Positions 24,191 through 35,705 of a stretch of DNA of 64,000 nucleotides are shown here, piece after piece. Both the position numbers and the translations under genes were made by a program. The notes beneath the pieces are model-generated. The model had not been told where the DNA came from and made no database searches. It saw only the letters and a list, made by a program, of their open reading frames with translations. The DNA is taken from NCBI GenBank assembly GCA_001972305.1, contig BDDD01000553.1:312955-376954 (forward strand). Direction: 5' to 3'. Position 1 is the first letter of the stretch. The number at the start of each line of letters is the position of its first letter. Source of the stretch: Cephalotus follicularis. Taxonomy: Eukaryota > Streptophyta > Magnoliopsida > Oxalidales > Cephalotaceae.

Positions 24191-24621
24191 TAAAAGTTTC
24201 ACCTTGGAAAGGAGTCCGACGTTTTGGGCTGAAAGGAAAGTTAAGTCCATGGTATATTGGACCTTTCGAAGTTTTGGAAAAGGTGGGCGCAATTGCATAT
24301 CGGTTAGCTTTGCCTCCACAATTAGCAGACGTTCATAACGTATTCCATGTGTCTTTGTTGAGGGGTTATCAGTATCATCCCCTTCATGTGGTTCACTATC
24401 CTTTGGACAGCATTCTGGAGGACCTATCTTGTAACGAGGAGGCAGAAGCTATTGTAGATCGACAGGAGCGGGTGACACGTAGCAAGACCGTTCCTTTTGT
24501 GAAAGTTTTATGGTGGAACCATCCCAAACGTGAGGCCACCTGGGAGTTGGAGGAGCATATTCAGGAGCAATATCCGCAATTGTTTGCTTACGATATGTGT
24601 ATGTTTATGATTTTGGGATGA
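24191..24621 (+). pseudogene. D integrase C-terminus with chromodomain
   Basis: The segment begins with VSPWKGVRRFGLKGKL and YIGPFEVLEKVGAIAYRLAL, the GPY/F module of chromovirus integrases, then VHNVFHVSLLRGY. The C-terminal part (about 24455-24590), PFVKVLWWNHPKREATWELE, is a chromodomain that in this group steers integration towards particular chromatin. The aromatic W-W and the ATWE motif are kept. The frame is open to TGA at 24619-24621. This domain defines D as a chromovirus, most like the Tekay/Del clade. Confidence 0.9.
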
Positions 24622-24652
24622 AATCTTTTTTTTTTTAGAGATTTTTAATTTG

Positions 24653-27387
24653 TGTTGTTATAAAGTCCGTTGCCCTGTGTTTTGGGCTGACTGATACCAG
24701 CCCGGACATTTGGTTATGTTAGTATGTGGGAATGTTTATGTATGGATTATGTTTGTTATAATTCTTTTATTCAAAACTTAAATTATTTATTAAAACAAAA
24801 TCTTTTTATTTTCTAAATTTTAATCTCTTTCCTTTTTCCCTCCCTCTCCCTAACTCTCTCTTTCCCTAACTCTCACCCGAATATCCTTCCTATCTCTATC
24901 TCTCCCGAAAATCTCTCGCCCTTTTAACTTCCTCACACGTTTTGTTCTTCTTTTTCCTTATCTATCCCGAAATCCCCTCCCTCTTTCTGTTTAAGAGTAG
25001 TTTTGGTTCATTGTATTATGCCATTGTTCCATCTTCTGCCTGCCATCGTCGTGTGTGACAATTGAGAAATTCTTTGTGTTATTCATATGTTGTTTCATCA
25101 AAATCAGGTTGGTATTTTATGATTCCATTCCTTTATTGTGTTGTCTTGGTTATGCACTCTTTTGGCAAGCTTTGAGGCTGTATATGTGTTTTGTTTTGTT
25201 TTCTATTTTACTTTTGTGTACAGACGAGTGACCATAAAATTTTGGTGTTCATCATACTGTTTCTGTGTCCTTAATACCATTGCAGGTTAGTAATTCTTGC
25301 TGTAATGGTTTGTTTCACTTTGTTATTCGGTTCATATGCTTATAGGTTGTTAGTATCCTTTTGGTTTTGATTCCTGTTATTTGTGTTCTGTCATGGTTTA
25401 TTAAACTGTCAGCATGTTTTAGACATGTTATCTGTAAATGGTAATGGACAGAAAAATTGGATAATATGTATGCATATGATTAGTGGTCTATCTTGTCTCT
25501 TGAAGTTAATCACTGTTTATATACTTCTTCATGTCAATTCTATGTTTTTACACTTCTAAACATAATATAAAGTCTTAGGTATATGGTCATAGGTCTCTGG
25601 TATAATGTTACACATGTTTGGGTAGTTTCTGCATTGAAATTTCTAAGTTTCAGCTGTTCTGTCGTCCAAAACAGTCGGTGGTTCTTATTGACAGTCGGTT
25701 GTCTGGCCTTGTGTAGTCGGCTATTTGTATGAATCAGTCGACTGCTTTGCTTTGCACAGTCAGCTGGACCTCTATCATAGTTAACTGCCTGCAGTCTGGT
25801 TTGTGTAGTCGACTGGCCCTGTTGCATAGTAGACTGCCAAGCTTCCTCAGTCGACTGGTGCTCTGTAACAGTCGGTTGTTTTGCCCAGAAAATTCATGTT
25901 TTCAACTGTTTTGATCTGTTTGTTCTTCGAATCAATTGTGTCTGTTCAAAACATTGTAATGAATCTGTTTTATGTCTCTAATGATTCTTAGACCCTTATA
26001 TGAATAGTTTTGTGTCTTTTCGATTGTTGTGCTTCAAGGGGAGTTTGAATTAACAATCTTTTCGTAAGTACTTTCGTGAACGCATAAGGTAAGGATTTCT
26101 GCTCTTTGATACTCTCCTCGACCTTATCGAGGCAAAATCAGTTTTGTTTATATGTACGGATTGCTATCGCTCTTTGGTCAACTGGTTTTATGGAATGAAA
26201 ATCAATTTTGCTTTTATGATGCGTTCTTCGTGTTTGAACTCGGTTATGTTGATGAAATTGATAAGTTCTGGAAAATAAAGTCGGTTTTGACATTTTATGA
26301 ATTTAATATTCCTGACTTTATACGTATGTTACGATATGTTATGAAATGATCATCTCTTTATAATGGAAAATAAATGAGTTGATATTCCGATTATGAAATG
26401 TATATTATGATATCGTGTGTGAACGATTTTCGAATATGTTTTGAAAAAGCATATTTTATGTGTTTCTAAATGGATTTTGTTAAATCAATGTTTTGGAAGT
26501 GACAAAATACTGAGTATTTGTACTGACCTATGGGGCGTACCATAGGCATGTCGTAGGCCTGGCACGGGGACATGACACTTCCATAGCGGTGTGATTAGTC
26601 TACGGCATCTCTGTATGTTATGAATAAATCCAATGAGGTGGATTTAAGGATCCGCTATGTATAATAGAGGCGTATGAATCGATTCTAGTATATGGCATAT
26701 GTGATAAGATATGCAATGTGATATGATATGATATGAGAATTGACTTGTGTAATGCCGTACACTTCAATTCTAATGGGCATGTGGAATTAGCGCCTCCCTT
26801 GCCACATATGTTTATGATATGTGATATGTTATGTGACTCATTATGAATTATGAAATCGTGATTTTGAAATGTTTCGTATATATATTTCATAGTTATGAAT
26901 TGGGTTTTATGAAGTTAGGAAATGAACATTTAAATGATTTACTGCTTAAGATTTCTGTTACGAGTTTTATTGAAATCTTACTGCCTTTAAATTGCCGTTT
27001 GCTGTTTTATATTCTTTATCTGTACTGAGATTTGGTCAGCCCGTTTTTTTTTCATGCGGCAGGTTATCAGGAGTAGCGGGGGAAAGTGTGAATGAGAGAT
27101 GACCACCGTTATGTCAAGGATCCTTAGGATTGTGATCCTGTTATGTTTTCTGTTATAATTGGTCATGAACAATAAGATACTTTTGGTTTATGTTTTTAAT
27201 AATTGACCCTTGGAAAATGTTTTTAAGTTTTCTGAATATGTTAAGTTTTCAATATGTTTTTCAAATATGTTATGACCGCCACGTTTTTAGCTAATAAAGT
27301 TATGCTTATGTTATGTTCAGTTAAGTTATGCTATGTTATGATCTGGATTATAACCTGTGACGACTCCCGCCGTCCGGGGGTGTTACA
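24653..27387 (+). mobile_element. D 3' LTR
   Basis: It begins at about 24653 (TGTTGTTATAAAGTCCG, boundary approximate because the purine tract has been replaced by a T-run at 24625-24636) and ends GGGGTGTTACA. From 24979 on it matches the D 5' LTR. The 24653-24975 part has no partner in the window because the 5' copy is truncated there. Palindrome cluster CAGTCGACTG at 25672-25880. No gene is seen. Confidence 0.85.
25672..25880. repeat. CAGTCGACTG palindrome cluster in D 3' LTR
   Basis: Same positions and spacing as 18487-18710 in the 5' LTR. Some sites are altered here, for example AGTCAGCTGG near 25758 and ATAGTAGACTGCC near 25826. Others are intact, such as AATCAGTCGACTGC near 25734, GTAGTCGACTGG near 25807 and TCAGTCGACTGG near 25847. 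Confidence 0.88.
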
Positions 27388-28500
27388 GCTATTCTCTTTG
27401 TCAAGAAGAAAAATGGATCGCTCCGAATGTGTATTGACTATCGACAGCTCAATAAAGTTATAGTGATGAATAAATACCCTATACCGTATATTGATGAGTT
27501 GTTCGACCAGCTTAGAGGAGCGACAGTGTTTTCTAAGCTAGACTTGAGATCGGGCTACCACCAATTGAAAGTCAGACATGAGGATATACCGAAAACTGCT
27601 TTCAGATAGCAATATGGCCATTATGAGTTTCTAGTAATGCCTTTTGGTGTAACTAATGCTCTTGAAGCTTTCATGGACCTCATGAATCGAGTATTCAGAC
27701 AGTACTTGGATCAGTTCGTTGTGGTTTTTATCGACGACCTCTTGGTCTATTCCAGGACCGAGGAGGAGCATGCCCAGCACCTCTACATTGTATTGCAGAC
27801 TTTGAGGGATCACCGATTGTACGCCAAATTCGATAAGTGCGAATTTTTACTATCTGAGGTTGCTTTTCTAGGGCATATTGTTTCGACTGATGGTTTATCT
27901 GTGGATCCGTCAAAAGTTGAGGCAGTGAAAGATTGGAAACAACCGGCGAATGATTCTGAAGTCCGTAGTTTCATGGGTTTAGCAGGGTAATATCATCGGT
28001 TTGTTGAGGGATTCTCCCGTATTGCTGCTCCTCTGACTAGATTGACATAGAAGAATGCTGCTTTTGTGTGGGATAGTGACTATGAAAGAAGTTTTCAAGA
28101 GTTGAAAGATAGATTGGTTTATGCTCCTATCCTAGCTTTGCCAGATGGGAACAAAGACTTTGTTGTGTATACCGATGCTTCCAGGAAAGGTCTTGGTTGA
28201 GTCCTTATGCAATATGGAAAAGTAATAGCATATGCATCGAGAAAGAACAAACCACATGAAGAAAACTACCCAGTGCACGACTTGGAGTTAGCAGCCATTG
28301 TCTTTGCTCTTGGAAAATGGTGCCACTACCTTTATGGAACCAAGTTTACAGTTTTTAAAGATCATAAAATTTTGAGATACCTCTTTTTACAGAAAGATTT
28401 GAACATGAGACAGAGAAGGTGGTTTTAACTTCTTAATGATTACCATTGTGATATTAAATATCATCCGGGGAAGGCAAATGTTGTTGTGGATGCCTTGAGT
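27388..28500 (+). pseudogene. H reverse transcriptase and RNase H
   Basis: It resumes H pol right after D. RT blocks are [54 protein letters not shown] and the catalytic FIDD at 27727-27738, which is intact here. RNase H begins near 28140 (DFVVYTDASRKGLG) and runs through [20 protein letters not shown] and [14 protein letters not shown], where the expected D of FTDHK is K. Stops occur at 27607, about 27988, about 28048, about 28198 and 28426, some consistent with a single C-to-T change. Frame is mostly kept between them. Confidence 0.9.
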
Positions 28501-29976
28501 CGCAAGCTATCTTGTATGACTCTTTCCCATATACAGGTGCAACCGGTGTTGCTTGACCAGATCAGAGATGTTCAGATTGTTGACATGGAACTGCAGAAAG
28601 TGGCTAAAGCTATTGATGGGGGGACGAAACCCGATTTCTCTCTATTTACAGATGGGGTATTGAGGTACAGAAACAGGATTTGCATCCCAGCCGATGGCGA
28701 GTTGAAGGAAGAGCTTCTTTCTCAAGCTCATAAATCACGTCTCTCTATCCATTCGGGGAGTACGAAGATGTATCATGATATAAAACTTAACTATTGGTGG
28801 ATTGGCATGAAGAGAGAGATCGCGGAGTTCGTGTAGATATGCCTTACTTGTCTGCAAGTTAAGGCAGAGCACCAGAGACCGGCAGGCTTACTTCAGCCTA
28901 TTTTCATCCCAGAGTGGAAATGGGAGCACATCACCATGGATTTAGTGTCCGGGTTACCTCTTACTCGTGAAGGACACGATGGTGTATGGGTTATTGTCGA
29001 CCGGCTCACGAAGTTGGCCCATTTCCTACCGATTTGGATGACCTATTCTAGAGAAAAGTTGTCCAAGTTGTTTATAAAAGAGATCGTTAAAGCACATGGA
29101 GCCCCTATTAGCATTGTTTCGGATCGAGACTCTTGCTTTACTTCAGGGTTTTGGAGGAAGTTGCAGGCAGCTATGGGTACAGAACTGAGCTTCAGCACCG
29201 CTTTTCATCCCCAGTCAGATGGTTTGTCCGAAAGGACCATTCAGACTTTGGAAGACATGATTCGAGCATGTGTTCTCGACTTTGGAGGTAATTGGGATGA
29301 CTACTTGCATTTGATTGAGTTCTGGTATAACAATAGTTATCACGAGAGCATACAGATGGCTCCTTATGAGGCCCTTTATGGAAGGAAGTGTCGATCACTA
29401 GTTTGTTGGGACCAGGTCGGCGAAAGAAGCATTTTGGGGCCAGAAATAGGACAGTTTACCTCGGAGAAAGTGAAATTGATTAAAGACCGATTGATAGTGG
29501 CACAAAGTAGACAGAAATGCTATGCGGATAGTCATCGCAGAAGCTTGGAGTTTAGTGTTGGTGACCATGTTTTCCTCAAAGTGTCACCCACTAAAGGAGT
29601 CATGAGATTCGGGAAGAAAGGGAAGCTTTCTCTTCGTTTTATCGGACCGTTCAAGATATTGGATCGAATTGGCCGACTTGCTTATAGGCTTGCCTTTCCT
29701 CCAGCATTGTCGGGAGTTCATGATGTGTTCCATGTTTAACAGTTGAGGAGATATGTTCGAGATCCCTTGCACAACATCGAATACGGTCAAATTCAACTGG
29801 AACCTGACTTGTCTTTTTCCGAGACTCCTATACAGATTGTTGACAGACAGATCAGAGTTTTGAGGAACAAGACCATCCCTTTGGTTAGGGTTCTATGGCA
29901 GTTCCACGGCTCAGCGGAGCGCAATTGGGAGTGCAAGGACGATGTGAGAGAGAGATATCCTTTCCTGTTTGATTGA
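28486..29976 (+). pseudogene. H integrase with chromodomain
   Basis: It follows the RNase H linker (NVVVDALSRKLS). The zinc site is HKSRLSIHSGSTKMYHDI and CLTCLQVKAEHQRPAG. The catalytic core is VIVDRLTKLAHFLPI, ISIVSDRDSCFTSGFW and SERTIQTLEDMIRACVLDF, then YNNSYHESIQMAPYEALYGR, continuous for 267 codons from 28936. After the GPY/F-type module (SPTKGVMRFGKKGKL, FIGPFKILDRIGRLAYRLAF) a TAA at 29737-29739 falls in FHV-QLRRYV. The chromodomain (VRVLWQFHGSAERNWECKDD, about 29887-29945) ends at TGA 29974. Another stop is at 28834-28836. Chromovirus; clade near Tekay/Del. Confidence 0.9.
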
Positions 29977-30012
29977 TCAATTGACTGTTGAATCTGGGGA
30001 CCAGATTCTTTT

Positions 30013-30025
30013 AAGGACGGGAGAG
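30013..30025 (+). promoter_or_regulatory. H polypurine tract
   Basis: AAGGACGGGAGAG immediately precedes the 3' LTR start TGTAACGCCCC. It would prime plus-strand synthesis. Confidence 0.8.
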
Positions 30026-30206
30026 TGTAACGCCCCAAATTCCTTTTGTGTACTGTTCATGCATACCTTGCACCGTATTGTATTGTATTGACTTGTACTG
30101 GACCGTATTGTATAGTTATGGCGTGAAATAAATATGTACATATCGGTTATGCATGGAACGTATGCATGTATAGTCATGATTTTGGATTGAATATCGGAGA
30201 GATGGT

Positions 30207-30229
30207 GAATTGACTATAAAAGTCAATTC
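30207..30229 (+). promoter_or_regulatory. TATA box inside a perfect inverted repeat (H 3' LTR)
   Basis: Arms GAATTGAC (30207-30214) and GTCAATTC (30222-30229) flank TATAAAA. The arms equal those of the 5' LTR although the LTRs have diverged around them. Confidence 0.5.
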
Positions 30230-30370
30230 CTCACCCCTTTTCTCTCATTTCACTCCATCTTCCTCTCTCTCTCTACACTTCTTCTCTCTCCCTAGTTGAG
30301 TAGCCTCCATAGCAGCTCCGGATTTGGCTTCCTACATCAACAAAGATAGCATTTGCAAGTGGTGGCATAC

Positions 30371-30880
30371 TGTTGACGATTTAGTCTCAATCCTTGTTTT
30401 GATGATAACATATTTGCATTTGACAAGTCTACTTAATGTGCAAGGAATTACAAGATCAATATCAAAGCAAAAATACCATCTGCAGAAGAAGACATCGACT
30501 TTCAAGCAATAACATCGACGTCCGTACAGAAAGACATCGACGCCTTCCAAGAAGACATAGACGCCTTTCATGCCAGAAGTAACAGGTCAATTTCACAAGA
30601 AGACATCGACTTCTAAAGGCAAAGACATCGACGTACGTACGAAAGAAGTCAATCCCTAACTCAAAGACATCGACGCCTTTCTAGAGAAACCTGCAATTCC
30701 CAGAAAATACATCGACTCCCACAGAAGAAGTCGACGAGATGTTCAAAGTGTCAATACCTGGAGATTTCCCAGAAAAGACATCGACGCCTTTTAAAAAGAC
30801 ATCGACGTCTTTTTAAATGAACAAGACCCGGGAAACCTGGAACGGCTAGTTCAAGCACTACAACGGCTCTCAGCTGGCTT
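30371..30880 (+). mobile_element. SIRE-type LTR fragment inside H 3' LTR
   Basis: The segment is absent from the H 5' LTR. It opens TGTTGACGATTTAGTCTCAA then CCTTGTTTTGATGATAACAT, closely matching the copia-type LTR start at 61753. It holds about ten copies of ACATCGAC with varied tails (30490-30815), then GAACGGCTAGTT and CAACGGCTC, phrases typical of SIRE LTRs. No second CATAC target copy is visible on the right, and about 35 bp of H LTR (CAATTGAACAAG onward in the 5' copy) is replaced, so it is a partial or recombined insertion. Confidence 0.65.
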
Positions 30881-31195
30881 TGATCGATTGTTTGTTCAAC
30901 CATTAAAGCTACTATTATAGGTAGGACTTCTTATTTGAATTACCTACAGTTTGTATTGATTGATTGATTGAATTGCATGATTGAATGAATGTATTGAGTG
31001 AATTGTAGGTTTTAGGGTTTTTATTAAATCCTTGACCTAATTGACACAGAGAATGATAAAAATTGTAAATTCAAGGTTGTAACTTGTTTTAGTAACCTCA
31101 AATGATTGATTTTAACACCTGGTTTTAAAAGAATGGGTTTTAATGGGTTTTTGACTTGAAATTTGGCTATTTTTCTGCATACAATCGACCCTGCC

Positions 31196-31550
31196 CAGCA
31201 AAGACATCGATCCCTAGCCCATGGACATCGATGTCTTTTGCTTAAAATGCTGCATCCTTGTTTTCTGCAGCGAAGACATCGATGTCTTTCAAAGGCATCG
31301 GCGTCTTTGCCGAGGATTTCTCTTTTTTGAAAAAGACATCAATGCCAAACATCGATGCGCATTTACAAGCTATTTTTAATGAAACACGTCGACGCCTATT
31401 CCTAAATACATCGACGACTTTAAGCCAAATCTCTATTCAAATAGAGAAAGACATCAATGTCTTTCAAAGACATCGATGTCCTTCTACAGTTTTAAAGAAT
31501 TGCCTAAAATGCATCGATGTCTTTCCCCAAAGACATCGACGCCTACAGTA
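31196..31550. repeat. ATCGAT/GTCGAC palindrome cluster in H 3' LTR
   Basis: It corresponds to 8010-8290 but is about 70 bp longer, with extra units such as ATACATCGACGAC near 31408 and CAAAGACATCGATGTCC near 31466. The palindrome GACATCGATGTC is intact at several positions. Confidence 0.85.
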
Positions 31551-32983
31551 CAAAATGGAATTTTAACTGTTTTAAAAGCTGGTTTTCAATTCCTTTTCAC
31601 ATTGCCGCTTAAACGAAGCCTCACTTGAGGTATTCAAGCATTTGAAACATAGTTTTCTATGGTTCTCAAAGATTGGATTGATAAATTGATAGAGTGACAG
31701 AGTGAGCCATAGGCGACGATCTAGTGACTTTCATCAACCGGATAGACATTCCTTTCTATCTCGTTGAATCGATTGTCACCGTCTATTGGCTAATAACTGA
31801 TTGATTGACTGATTGACTGATTAAGCCATAACTGTTGTGAGTCTAAGTTCGGAAAGTTGGACGCTCATTCCCATTTCTCCATTAGACATCACCACTTATC
31901 AGCATTGTACTGACAGATTGATTGATTATATTGTATGGATCCTACAGAGTGACCTTATGATCCACATCGACATGTTAGGTTGTCAACTTTGTCGACCTAT
32001 TTCGTAAATCACGTCATTTATTGTATATATCTGCTGAAGAGCAGTATTATTACTGATTGACGATTGATGCTCCTGGAGGGTCGTAGCTCCCTAACGGTAT
32101 AGTAGCTCCCCCATGGTTGTAGCTCATCGATACTGTATTGACCTAGCCGTAGGCTGAAAGACCTATGAGTCCCAAACATGATTAGTTTGAGACAAATGGG
32201 TAGATCTTCCACCCTTTTTGAAGGACTACCTTCCGTGGGATTTATCATTGCTACTGATTGACACTGTATTGACTGAGGTCGCATGCTCTATAGGATATGA
32301 TTGATTGATTGGGTGTTTGATACACCAACACTTAGTGTATACCATTGATTGATTGTTATACATCCTATCCATATGCTCTGTTATGGGCCAGTGACATACG
32401 GATAGTAGATCGCCAATTGTATTCATGCATTTGCCAAATCATGCATTGATATTGTACACTGCACATTTATATTGCATAAACTGTCACCGATATTGCACAT
32501 TGTACATGCATACATGCTGCATGGGGTATCTGCTTAGCCTTGTGGCTAACCCCATCCCTCGGGATGGGGCTGTGTTATACTTTTATGTTCGACATAGGTA
32601 GGGCAGCAGGTAGCAGAGGATAGAAGGATTGAAGTTTAGATGCGACCGCATAATCGTTTAGATGTGACAGAGTCATCTTACAAATTGTACCGATGAGACT
32701 AAAGACTAGTGTTGTATGGAAATGTATCAGAATGAAATGACTGATATAGTATTGAAACTGAATAAGTATTGAAACTGAATAAGTATTGTATTATAATGAC
32801 TGGTACTGTATCGTATTGTATCGCATGAATGGATATTTGTACTGTATCTTCTGCATATGACATGTATTGAAAAGTTTTAAGTTTTTCCGCATTTTTATAT
32901 TGCTAGTCCCGACCACTGTATTGTATATTGGATTGAGAGTAATGCCACGTGTCCGTTCTACGGGCGCGGGGTGTTACAGTCAT

Positions 32984-33467
32984 GTAAACTATGTTTTGCA
33001 CTAGACCAGATATCGCCTATGCTGTAAGTGTTACAAGCATATATCAGTCAGATCCAGGTGAGAGTCACTGGAAGGATGTCAAAGATATCCTCAAGTACCT
33101 TAACAAGACTAAGGATTTATTCTTGATGTATGGAGGAAAAGGTTTGAAGATTGAGGGTTTTACTGGCCCTAATTTTCAGACAGATGTGGATGATTCGAAA
33201 CAACATCGGGGTTTGTGTTCACCTTGAATGGTGGAGCAGTGAGCTGGAAGAGTTCCAAGCGGTCTACCACTGCACATTCAGTGACATAAGATGAATATAT
33301 TGCGATACAACCTTATGCGTGAGATCGTTGATCGTGGAGATATAAAAATGGAAAGAGTTCGAAGTGAAGACAACATTGTAGACCCGCTTACTAAGGCGCT
33401 ACCAAAAGCGGTCTTTGATAGACACCTTGATGCTATGAGTGTGAGACACTGTGGCAAATGGCTTTAG
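32984..33467 (+). pseudogene. Copia-1 RT C-terminus and RNase H, broken
   Basis: It continues Copia-1 pol from 7316 after the H insertion. MFCTRPDIAYAVSVTSIYQS matches the block after GSIMYAM in Copia-2; a TAA replaces the tyrosine codon there. ILKYLNKTKDLFLMYGG and EGFTGPNFQTDVDDSK mark the RNase H start. A frameshift near 33200 separates it from TLNGGAVSWKSSK. A deletion near 33305 removes the middle of RNase H. The end, DRHLDAMSVRHCGKWL, and the purine tract TTAGTGGGAGAT follow. Confidence 0.87.
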
Positions 33468-33482
33468 CACTTAGTGGGAGAT

Positions 33483-34556
33483 TGTTAGAGATGAAGTGAT
33501 GCGAGCCAGTGTTGAGCTTATATTTACTTTATCTTGTAAAAACGATTTATAAATTCAATAAAGATGTTCATGTTTTATCAATGACTATGAGTTCGTTTCA
33601 TTAATACCTGTTTTATTAATTGTAAATGAATGTCCTGGAATAAAGTTAGAGAACCAAGTTCATGATGAGATCATGATGTGAGAATTGGAATCTAAGTATA
33701 CTTTATTTCGAATCTTCATGGTCAGAGGATTGACACTCAGGTCATGATCAATCCGGATAAACCAGCAAGTACTATCAGATCGATAAGCAGAGGGTGACTG
33801 ATCTCACACTCACTCGCATGGATGATGCTATGACAACTACGTGGGTGCTCATTTAATGAGTTCACTGAAGGTGACTGTTGATAGAATATCTGTATGGAGT
33901 TTTACTTACATGTCAGACAGAATTCTAGTTTTACAGCAGTGTATGTGGTCCTTGGACATGAGTCGTCACTGGATGTCTTGTGCATAGGGTGCAGTGTTTT
34001 GATGATGCTTAAATACATATTCTATGAAATGTATACAGACATTAGTTGGACATAGTATTCTTATGTATGGAGACATGTGAATGTATTAGGAAACCCTAAG
34101 CATGTTAGGAAAAGAGTTTGTGTTCTAATATGATTATCTAGCAGCAAGTATATATAGAACACACCCCCCCTTTCTATTAAGAGAGTTGTTGGACGTTTTT
34201 GTGCTCTCTCTTGGTGTCTTCTCTCCTCTCTCTCATATATAATCAAGAGTTGAAGGTTTGAGAAACCTGGTGTTAGAAATTGAAGCTTGGTGTGGATACC
34301 TTGGAGGCTTTCTATACTTGGAAGCTAGAACCGTTTCAAACGTTCAACAAGTAGATGTGCTTTTGGAAGCAAGAAGACACATAGGAAGAAGGAAGGAGCC
34401 GCTCCATTCATGTGAGTAATTCCGCATGCTTCTCCCTATTGATTTATATTTAACTATATATGTATGCTCAAAAGATCCTGGAAACAAACCATATGGCTTG
34501 ATATTTATGAGATGATCACACGGTATATGTTTTAGGGTCTATGCATATAGATATTT
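33483..34556 (+). mobile_element. Copia-1 3' LTR
   Basis: It begins TGTTAGAGATGAAGTG directly after the purine tract. It is AT-rich and not alignable by eye with the LTRs of Copia-2, -3 and -4, so Copia-1 is a separate family despite a similar pol. A TATATATAG box lies at 34149-34157, followed by a C-run and a CT-rich leader near 34210. The right end is uncertain; LTR-like sequence stops around 34556. The 5' LTR is not in the window. Confidence 0.7.
34149..34157 (+). promoter_or_regulatory. TATA box of Copia-1 LTR
   Basis: TATATATAG lies about 670 bp into the LTR, followed about 60 bp later by a CT-rich leader (CTCTCTCTTGG, CTCTCCTCTCTCTC). Promoter role inferred. Confidence 0.45.
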
Positions 34557-35705
34557 TATTGCCTAAATCGCCATAAGGTTCCAATAGGAACCACATCGTC
34601 ATCCACAAGTAACAGCTCTGCCGGAACCACATCGGCGAGGTCATGGGCTACAAGATTGTACACATCCATCATATATGCATATAGATGCCACATGTCGAGA
34701 GCAAAACACCACATGAACTTCGATTGAAGAGCTAAAGAAGCTCCACCATCATCGGCAATCACGTAGCTGAACATCGACTAAGGGGCCCACAAATCAACGC
34801 TCTGCTCCACCCTCGTCGGCAATCACATAAGAGAACTTCGACTAAGAGGTAAGCGAATCACCGCTCCAACCTTCTTTCGTCAGCAATCTCATGTCCCAGA
34901 ACTCAACATGGCCTGACCATGGAAGTAGAGGATCCATCAGCTGCACTCACACAACATACCATCATAGACCAACGGGATGAGCATATCCAGGTAATGGAAC
35001 CCTGGGACAGTCACACCCAATAGTATATCATAGACAATGCAACTGCTGAATGGAATTGGGATCCAACACCACACTCCTCCTCAGCCACATGAGTCTCACA
35101 TACCCGAGCTTACGAGTACCCAACATTTGAGAACAACACATGATATCAAGAAGCATGAAATACTTTAAAACAACAGGGGAAAACCTATCAACCCAAGACA
35201 TCGAGCATACCTACTCGGAAACAGTATTTCAACATGCAACAATCAAGAAGGACAACAAGAAAACAAATCATGGTCAAACGTTAATATCATGGAAAACAAG
35301 GCATATTATACAATAAGACTCTCAAAATCAAATGATAGAAAAGGGAATATCCCACTCACTAGTAACCGCAAGTCCTCTGACTAGCTCCCTTGGTGTGGGG
35401 ACTCCACGCATGGATGTTCTTCTACAAGATCAACACACACAACAGACTTAGCATCGTCTGCCCTAACGTACGTCCAAGCACATGCATGAACATCCACATG
35501 CATAAAAGCCAAAACAAAGCCTAACTGGCCTTCACATTTCCATCACTTTGCCTCACAACTAACACGGAAGATACAGCACGTCGCACAGCTATATCAACCC
35601 GAGAGGAAGGACACTTACCTTGCTAAACTCGTAGTCGGCAAGAATGTTCCAAGTCCTCTGATCAACGGATGAACTTCAAAGAATAATGGAGAAGAAAAAG
35701 AAAAA
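34557..35705 (-). mobile_element. Probable distal part of Copia-3 LTR, unassigned
   Basis: It lies between the Copia-1 LTR and the outer LTR B. If LTR B is removed, this sequence joins the Copia-3 LTR at 51248. Read on the minus strand it carries a splice-donor-like leader (GCAAGGTAAGTGTCC near 35620) but I could not align it with the Copia-2 LTR end, so the assignment is positional. It contains three units of a 64-bp repeat at 34752-34900. The minus-strand open frame at 34556-34774 runs through that repeat and matches no family I recognise. Confidence 0.4.
34745..34905. repeat. 64-bp tandem repeat, about three units
   Basis: Landmarks TCGGCAATCACGTAG (34752), TCGGCAATCACATAAG (34816) and TCAGCAATCTCATG (34880) are 64 bp apart. 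The first two are each followed by a version of GAACTTCGACTAAG. Confidence 0.75.

Larger units (their letters stand above)
17788..27387 (+). mobile_element. Chromovirus D (Tekay/Del-like), 5' LTR truncated
   Basis: Paired LTRs (17788-20215 partial and about 24653-27387) flank a tRNA-Met primer site, gag, protease, RT, RNase H remnant, integrase and chromodomain. It sits in H pol: directly after its end GGGGTGTTACA, H resumes with GCTATTCTCTTTGTC. The start of its 5' LTR and the left target-site copy were lost in the deletion that also removed the start of Copia-2. Confidence 0.9.
7317..32978 (+). mobile_element. Gypsy chromovirus H, full length with nested insertions
   Basis: H is flanked by a perfect 5-bp target duplication, GTCAT, at 7312-7316 and 32979-32983. 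Both LTRs begin TGTAACGCCCC and end GGGGTGTTACA. A tRNA-Met primer site follows the 5' LTR and a purine tract precedes the 3' LTR. Gag and protease lie at 9884-11540 and RT, RNase H, integrase and chromodomain at 27388-29976. Between these sit Copia-2 and D. It inserted into the RT of Copia-1. It is the only element in the window with two recognisable LTRs and an intact target duplication. Confidence 0.93.
30026..32978 (+). mobile_element. H 3' LTR with a foreign segment
   Basis: It runs from TGTAACGCCCC to GGGGTGTTACA and is followed by the GTCAT target copy. At about 2.95 kb it is roughly 570 bp longer than the 5' LTR. Most of the difference is a segment at 30371 to about 30880 that starts like a SIRE-type LTR; the rest is extra units in the palindrome array (31196-31550). 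Otherwise it is collinear with 7317-9697. The TATA-in-inverted-repeat element is at 30207-30229. Confidence 0.9.

Noticed and set aside
34556..34774. Minus-strand 72-codon frame as a conserved small protein
   Set aside because: It runs through a 64-bp tandem repeat and has no recognisable domain or independent start context.
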